Shown here: positions 9,901 to 18,900 of the stretch, piece after piece
How positions within the stretch are numbered: position 1 is the stretch's first letter
How the letters are laid out: every line of letters begins with the position of its first letter
Assembly: GCA_965223435.1 (NCBI GenBank)
Contig: CBDCWQ010000013.1
Coordinates: 1-64,000, forward strand
DNA: 64,000 nucleotides
Direction of reading: 5' to 3'
Source: CBDCWQ01 sp965223435
Lineage (GTDB): Bacteria > Myxococcota > Kuafuiibacteriia > Kuafuiibacteriales > Kuafuiibacteriaceae
Notes under the pieces: generated by a model
What the model was told of the DNA's origin: nothing
The model's database searches: none
Seen by the model: the letters and a program-made list of their open reading frames with translations, nothing else
Translations under genes and position numbers: made by a program

Positions 9901-12900
9901 GTTTCCGTATTCGAGCCAGCGCATCCAAGACCTCTCCACACGGCTCCAATCAAGCACCGCGATCATCTGGTTTATCGACGTGCATGAACTGTTCAAAGCA
10001 CGGGACGGTGACCTCGACCAAAGCCTTAAAAACTACGCCCACGACGTGGATTTTGATGCGCTCGGCGACCACTACGAGAACGCATGGCAAAAGCTTCAGG
10101 GGGCAAAGACCTCGCCCGAGGCGCAGGACTCAGCCTCGGCGACCGAACCGAGGGCTCCGAACGAGGCTTCAACCCTCGCACTCACCCCCCGTGCCTTCGC
10201 GCTGGTTGTTGCGGCAAACCGCGCACACCAATCTGAGGAGGACCGAGCGACGGCAACCCGATGGCTCAAGGCATTGCTTGAGAGCGCGGTCTACCAAGAC
10301 GACGAAGTCGACGGACTCATCGTGCCGACCATCCGCTTCTTTGAGAATGGGCAGGCAGAATCTGGCACGGATGCTGAGCCCTTCCACGACCTCGCCGCTG
10401 AAATGTGGGTACACTACGCCCTCGCCTACACCTTGGCCAAACTCGAAGATCCGGCCCTCGACGATGCATATCCCCTGATAACCAGCGGAATGCGATCGTT
10501 GGTCCGAAAGGCTTTTGCCCAAAAAGGCCCGACGCGGGGTCTGTTCACCCGCAACCCACCGGGGGCTGAGCCAGAAGCATACATCGAAGACAACGTCGCG
10601 GCTTACTTCGCACTCAAGGCCCAAGGCACAGGTTCCTGGGAGGGGCCCTTTGCCGAAGAACGAAATCAACTCGCCAACCATATTGCGGTTCGCCTTCTTG
10701 CTCGGTGCGGAGAGTCGGGCCAAAAAGGCATACAAGACACCTTGCTCTGTGCCCTTTTTGCCAAAGACATCGGTGACGTCGACTTGGCCTCTGCCCTCCT
10801 CGATAGGGCCTATCTCGCCCGCTCTCAAGAAGAGTATGCCGAAGACCACCCGTGGATGGAACAAATTCTTTTCCCCCTGGTGAGCCGCGCACTGGCGTCC
10901 CTGGATCCGCGGCAAAACGCTCTGGCCGCGGTCGAGCTTGCCCGCCTGAGCACATCCACGGACGCGCCGCCGCCGCCCCTTGCCATCCTCATCGCGTCCA
11001 ACCCCCAAGGCGCGTTCGGGGTACAAGCCGGTCCCATTGTCGTCCACCCCAGCCTCAAGAGCTTCCCTGGAGCGACCAAGGGTCGTGGCTCCCTTTTAAG
11101 GCACCGCATCGTAAACCCGTTTTTGAGTACGCTTGGTGCCCTCTTGGCCTCCGATTTTCAGGTCCAGCGTTTCGATCGTTTATTCATCGACCTCTTACGA
11201 CTCCGTTTGGTCGGCATGGTGTCCGCCACGTCTTCGAGCGGCCCCCTCGAACCCCATCGATGGCTCGAAGCCATAGACACCATGTCCTACGAAAGCCTGG
11301 TTCGAAGCACCGTCCATGATCTGTCTACGCTCTGCCAAGCAAACGCGAAACACTTTCGAATCGAACGCACCGAACTGGAAGCGCACCTCGGCATTCCGTG
11401 CGACCTCGCCCAGAGCACCTTTGCCCATCTTCTGCGAACCCGGGAAGGACCCGAGGCAGGCGCCCTCGCCCAACTTCTGGCATACGACCCCCGCGACGAA
11501 GCATGGGCCATGGCGCGCCTGGCAGAAAGACTCACTTCCGGGCAGGACGACGAAGCGCTCTTTTTGCGGCTTCAAACCGCGCCGCCCCTCTCCCTCCATG
11601 CGTCGGCCAGTCCCAGTGAAGTGAAAGAGGGGCTCAGGGAGCGACTCGAGCGCGCCCTAGACACGGACCGCGCACCCGCCGAAACCGCATCGGAACCGGC
11701 CTTGGCCGCGGGCCTAGGCCCCGCGCAAACCGATCCCATCGACGCCTTTCACCCGGCTTCGCCCTATTATTACACCGTGGCGTCGGTTGCCCTTCGCGGG
11801 TCGCGGGAGCCGCCAACTCCGGCCCAGAGCAAGGGCACCCAATCGATCCGGCGCTTCATCAATCAAGTGGCCGATGGGAATCTGACTTGGCTGGCAACCG
11901 CCGCCGAACTCGAGCCCGGGTGGCTGCACCAATCGCTTCAACGCGGAGCCCTCCGTACCCGCGACTTTGTGCGACTCACTTCGGCGCTGGGCTTGAGTGA
12001 CGCCACCACCGATGCCCACCAAGAACAACTGAAAGAAGCCCTCCAACGTTCAAATGACCCGTGGCTTTCGCTGCTTTCATCCCCAGCCGCCACCGCTCTG
12101 GCCTCTGGCAGCGACTTTTCGAACCTCACGCTCGTCCAGGGAATTTCAGATCCGGGTTCGACAACACCTCACACGCTCCCTTGGAACGCCTACGGACTTC
12201 ACAAAGATGCCGCAAACTTCCGTGCACCGACAGAAGTCGAAGAAGACCGTACACGGGAGCCTTGTGACTTGTTCATCAACCTCAACTGCTTTTTCGGCTT
12301 CAGCACCCCCGGGGGCGCAGAGGTTGTGGTCGAACCCGCGGTCCCCCTATTGCTCGCTTTCTCAGATGGCGACCCCACAAAGGACAACCACAAGGGGACG
12401 TTTCAGATCCGCAACACCGGCTCTTGGGGAGTCAACTACGAGGTCTCGGTTGACCCGCCAGAGCAGAGCTTGATCGTGCTTGATCGGTCCACGGTCAACG
12501 TTTCCCGCGGCGACACCGCGTCGGTCTCTGTCGCCCTCTCGGGCGATACTGCCCGTACCATGTCGCCCGGGATCTACAAGATCACCGTGCAATTTGAGAA
12601 CCGAGCGCAAAACTGTACCCTTTGCCGCTTCAGACGTGACGTTTTCATCGAGCTGGGTGGGAGGCTGCTCTTTGATGGCTTTCGCGACTCTTGGCCGGTA
12701 AGCACCTCAGCGGGCGCATCCAGCACGTTTCAACCGGTGGACGAAAGCAACGCCCTTGTCCTGGTCACCCACAATGAACCGGCGGGAAGCCAAGCCCCCA
12801 AACAGGCCCAAGAAGGCCCTGACACCACCGGCGCACCATGGGTCGTGTCCTTGTCGAATCTGCCTGACCTGTCCTCGATGGACGGACTGGTGTTCTGGGT

Positions 12901-15900
12901 CAAAGCGCTCCAAACCCAAAGCGCAGGCAGCACGGTTCGGGTACAACTCCAAGGTGAAAGCAACACCCCCGCCTGGACATCGCCGCCCTTTGCCGTGACC
13001 GCAAACTATCGGCCGGTTCACGTTCCGCTGGCTGCCTTGACGCCCGACCGGCCGGCTGACGCCCTGGATCCCGCGGACCTCCAAAGTTTGGCGCTCGAGT
13101 TTTTCCCCCCACAAGGCCAACCGTCCGAGGAACATGGCTACGCCATCGACGCGGTGCGCACACGCTCTTCGCGCGACAGCGCGGGCCCAACCGCTGGGCG
13201 TCCGGCGCTCGAACACAGCGCCATCGCTGTGTACGACACCGAGTTCACGGACTGCACCGAGGTCTACCGCTTTGTGTCGCACGCCTCGCTCCTCACCGAG
13301 GACGCTTTTTTGGCCCTCGGCCCCGACGTTGCCCAAAACCACTTGGTTGGGCAACACTGCGGCGCGTCACCCTACATCGATGAAACCATCATGCGCGTGT
13401 ACGCCGAAAACGCGGGGCAGGACGCCCGCGTCTTTTACGTGATGCTCCGGCGCGATGGGGATACCAACGAGTGGCCCGGGGACGTCGTTCAGGGACGGGT
13501 GCTCGTACCCGCCAATCCATTCACGGGTGCCGGCATCATGTTGGTCCCCATCCCCGCATTCTCGGACACTCTTTCTGAATACCCGCCCGAGGGCGAACCC
13601 CCTCCAGGTGCCGAAGCGGTGTCCGTCTTGTTCGAGGTCTGGCAACTCGGACTCACCAGCATCGCCCATGAGCACATTGCCGACGCGCTCGGGGATCGCT
13701 TGCAATCCAACGCGTATCCCGATGAGGCCAGAGCCCAACACATCCGGGCCCTCCGCGACGATCTCTTGGAAGCCAGTGACCGAGACTTTGATTTGGGACG
13801 CGTCCGGCTGGCTGAAGCCTACACCCAGGTTCCAGATGGAACCGTGACCGGACGCAACACATCGTTTGTGTTCAGCCAAGCCACCCGAAGCGTATTTCCT
13901 TATGGCACCCTCGGCCTCTCGTTGGATGTCAACATCGAGCTGCCCCAGTCCGCGTACGCGCCACCACCCCCAACGACCATCGCGCACCCATCGCCAGCGC
14001 CCTCCACGGACGCCATCACCCGGGTGTTCTCGGTTCAGCCGGACCAGAGCCCAAGCCTCCTCGATGCGATCCAGATGATGGCCGACATCCATGCCCAAGA
14101 TCCAGTACTGGCGCTTGACGAGGTCAGACTGAAAGCCCCCAAAGGCACGGTCAACGTGGGCAAACTTGTCTCGCAGTCAGGGAGCAAAGCCACCAGGTGG
14201 GTCACGGAGCTGTTCAAGCTGCCACCAGAGATTGCGGCCGCTTCCATCGCGGCCAGCACCGGGGTCGGTTTTTTTGCGAGCCTCGAGCACGACGTCGCTC
14301 TCGAGACCATTTTTGTGGGCCGAGAGGAGCCCACCTCGGAACTTTGGTCGAGGGTGGGGGTGGTGGTGCCCGAAGATGTCCTTGTACTTTCCAAGGCCTA
14401 CTTTGTCAGCGAAACCGAGATTCGAGGCCACGCTCCCATCTATGTCGAGGGCCCCTTCGACAACCCGCGTCTCAATCAGATCATCTCCTTCGAAAACGAT
14501 GCCATCTACTACATCAAGGCCAAGACCCTCGACCTTGCGGGACGCGAGTTTGGGGACTACAGCTTCCTCGTCCCCGAAGAAGACGATCTTTGGGAGATCT
14601 TTGTGCTCAACACCGACCATCGACGCGAGGCGTTGGTCGACGCATTCATTCAAAACCATCTGTTGTGGCAATCGGCAGAAGATATCACCCAGGCCCTCCC
14701 TGAATATCTTCGAGAGGCGTGGCTCAACATCGTAGCCCTCGCCATTCGGAGTGTTTTCACGCTGAACGATGCCGAGAGGTTGGCCAGAGCCGGCGGCCAT
14801 CTCCCGGGCAGCGGACTCGGCGAGCGCGGTCTCACCGCCAAGCAGGTCCTCGAACCCTTCTTTTACTTCGAAAAGAAAACAGCGACGCCCCCGGGCGCCG
14901 ACGCTCCGAAAAACAAGCCCAAAGCACCCCTCGAAACCCTTCCGGCTTCGTTCCTTCAAACCAAACGCCCAAGCGCCAACGCCCTGTGGGCCAAGGCCGC
15001 AGAATTCGGGGGGCCAGCGATCTGGGGCACCACCACCAACCCACCGGGACACGTCATCATCGCCCTGGACGAAGCGCCCCTATTGACCGCACAAGGGTTC
15101 CAGGCGCGGCTGGCCACCGCATCGGACAACCCAAACGGCGCCCACAACACCCGGGACGCAATTCGCCTTGCCAAGACACTCAAAGACCAGCGAACGAAAG
15201 GAACCGGCCTTCTTCCGATCCTCGTAGACAAAGAAGAAGTGCGTCTTTACAATCGCGACGGAACCACCGCCTCAGCACCGGAGCTCACCGTCAACCTCCA
15301 TAAATCCAAACGGGACGCGCTGGTCCAAGCCAGCGCACCCGAGCGGCTGGCGCAACTGGAACTCATCGATCTTCAGGTGTTTGTCCTCGGGTCCCCAAAA
15401 CGAATCCTTTCCTTTGTACGTGACGAAAATTTGGCCGAACCCGAGTACCGCTTTGCCTCGGTCAAAAGTGGGCAAGCCCAACGTACCGCAACTGCAGCCG
15501 TCGGAGTCTTGGCCCCCGTGTGGCCCCAACACCAGACCTCGGTCGAGGTCGCAAATCCCTACTTCGCCACGTATTTCGTCGATCGACACGGGGCTTGGGA
15601 CGCCCTCACCACCGGATGGTCGAGCACACCGCCCACCCTCGAACAGATTTGGGCATGGGCCCACGCGTACAACCGCGTCGTCGTATGGGGTGAGACCTCA
15701 AACCCGCCTGGTCACGCGGTCATCCCTCGAGCAGAGCTCCGGCACGTCGACATCAACAACTTCAAGGTCAAACTCGCGACCAAAGCATCCCATCCCGAAA
15801 AGTCCCCAGAAGCCCAGATCGTATCCACGGTTTTGGACTACGCGCCCCATCTTGTCCATCTTCCCGTGTTGGTCGACGAGACCACCATCAGACCCTACAA

Positions 15901-18900
15901 ACGAGGCGGTTATTTGGTGTCAAAGAAGGGCCTACCGGTACACATCGACTACATTGAGGCCAAAGCGCTTCTGAACAAAAGCAGCGGCACGCCATGGATT
16001 TCCATCTATGAGAAGGGAAGCCAGCTCTTTTACATGGGCTCTATTCGCACCATCAAAGAACACGTCACCAAACACCCCGGGTCGTACCAGATCGTTGCCA
16101 TCACCAGCAGCGACAGCGGTCGCACGGCCTTCAGGACCCTTCAATCCATTCGAAAGACCTGGCCCGATGCCCCCCTCGCGCCATGGCTTGAAGTCGCCCA
16201 CCCGAGATATCCGCCCTATTTTGTGGATCAAAACGGCCAATTTGACCCGCTTCGACACGGCTGGTTGCCGGAGGCACCGAGTCGGGCTTTTTTGATCCAG
16301 AAGGCCAAAGACTACAGTGGACCCGTGGTGTACGGACTATCCCATCACCCCGAGGGCCACACAGTGGTTCGCGTTCGCGACCTCGCCCATATCAAAAAGA
16401 GTCATTTTGAACCCAAGATGGCCACCGCCGCCAGCCACCCCGATGAAGCCAACCGGACCCGCGTGGCCATGACCGGCGAACAAATCAAGGACCACACCGG
16501 CGACACTTGGACAACACTCCCCATTCTTTGGAATGAAACCAAAGCTTCGCTTTTTCACCGTGACGGCACCACAACAAACATTGAGGTCGAAGTAAGCGCA
16601 ACACCCATTGATGAAACAGCGCTTTTTGGGTTGTCGAATGTTCAGCAGGCTGCATTTCAGATTCATGTTCCCCAAATGGGTCTTTACCTTTCAGGCCAAG
16701 CCAGCGCCCTTGCGTATCACCTCGACACCTGGAACATCGGCCGAGATGCGTACAGGGTGTACGCAATGACCAGCCGCGACAAGCTTCGCACCGCACGCAT
16801 CGCGATGGAGCACCTAGGCGATCTCAAGCCCAAGGATCAAACCAGCTTTCAAGTCTGGCATCACCGCTTGAAACCCTACTACGTAGATGCAGATGGAGAG
16901 TTTGACCCGGTGAGCACCGGATGGATGGCCCGACCGCCCACCCCGCAAACCATGTGGGACATGGCAAAATCCTTCAACGGGCCGGCGGTGTGGGGGAGAA
17001 CAAAGAATCCACCGGGACATTCGGTCATTCCGCTTCGCTACTTCGACGAAATCAACCTGGACAACTTCGCGTTCGAAATGGCTACCGCATCCAAGACTGA
17101 AGAAGCCGAAACGAATTCAGAAAGCGCCAATAAGGTCGCCAAAACCATCGTCGACGCGACCCCTGAGACCGTTTATCCGATTCCGATTCTCCTTTCCACA
17201 AATGACCCGGTCGACTTCGACCGGAAAGGGCGCATGTTGCAATCCCCCATTCGGCCGCACGGGGTCGAAGGCGAAGTCAAGGAACTTGGGCCTCAAGGCC
17301 ATACAAAGGAATCATTTCGAACCCTCGCAGCGACTTCTGAATACCCCCTCATGCAGGTCCGAACCCGTAGTACACAATATTTTCTCATGCCGGCCCACTT
17401 GGCCGAGTTCTACCTCAATGCCGCATTCTTGGGGGAGGGTTATTTCGTAGAATACGTGTCCGCCCCGGCCCCCAACGGGCATCGAGAAATACGCAAACTG
17501 GCTCGCTACATCGACCCCACCCAAGACGTGGTTGAGGTTGTCTTCTTTGACCGAACCTACAGCAACCACTACGCCCTGAATGCCGACGTCACGTTCGAAG
17601 ACGGCACAACCGTTTTGAAAGTCGGCGGCCAACCCTTGGGTCAATCGGCGCTGCAGTCGAAATTCGACACCGTTGGCTTTCATATGATACAGGCCCAAAG
17701 AGTTGACGATAGAGCTTTCTATCTCATCAAGCGGACCGAAGCCCCGGACGTCATGGCCCGCGATCAATACACAAACGTGACCGTGACCGCGACCGAATAT
17801 GACCACTATCTTCGACAGCCCTACCCTTTTCAAAAACACTTATCCCCCGGTACGTTGCTCGACGTGGCCATACTCAAGGCCCGAAGCAAAGAGCCACCGT
17901 CGACAAAGCAACCCCAAACCAAATCCACAGAGACGCAAGATGAGACATACACCATTCCTCAGACAGAACGCCCACCGAACGAAGTCTTTCTTTCATGGTC
18001 CCCCCGGGCCAAGCGAGAGCTGGACCTCGCCAGTCAAGCCGAACAAGAGAACATGGATCTCGTTCAGGCGACAACGGCCACTGGGCTCGGCGGAACTTAT
18101 ATCTATCCGTTGAGCGCATGGGAGCAAGCACGAGCGTTGTTGAAGGTACCGGTCCAAGATGTGCTCATCGCGTACCGTGGACAGGATGCATCGAAGCTGG
18201 CCAAAACCTTCTTGAAAGAACATCCAGAACTTTCTTACGTGAAGATCCGAGACGACGGCGTCACCAAGTTTTGGAGCCCAGAGGGCGAACGCATCTACCC
18301 GAGCTTCGACAGTCTGGGCGATGCCACCCCCAAGGGCGAATGGCTTTCCGACCTATTTTTCCAGGGAACCGAGCCGCCGGACGAAGGTGTGGTCCAAGAA
18401 CGAGCCGACCATAGCGATCGCCATATGGTGGTGGTTCATCTAAAAGCCCAAAACCTCTATGTCACCTTCCCTACGAGACAAGGCCACCTTTCTTGGAATC
18501 AGATCAAATCTAAAGGCCCTCACCACATCAGCTTCGGCGTCCTCGTGAACCGAGATTCGGACGAGACCGAGAGCAACGCAGCCATTTTCGCCCGCAACAT
18601 GCGGCCTCACTTCGGGGAGAAGCAGGATTACATCAAGGTCATCGGTGGTACCAAAATCAAGAATCGCCCTCGATTCGTCGACAAGCACGGGACCGCAATT
18701 TATCCGTACACAAGTCGGCTACTTTTGGGAGAAGAGCGTATTCAGCTTGCGGTTGGCTATTTTTACGGCACCAAAGAGCCGAGCGACGCCGAGATCAAAA
18801 ACGTATCCAAGGCCCTAGATGACACCAGCATGGTCAAGGCTTTTCACGTTCAAAAAGGCGTCTATTCGGTCTATCCTGCGTACATGGGCATGGCGCCGCT

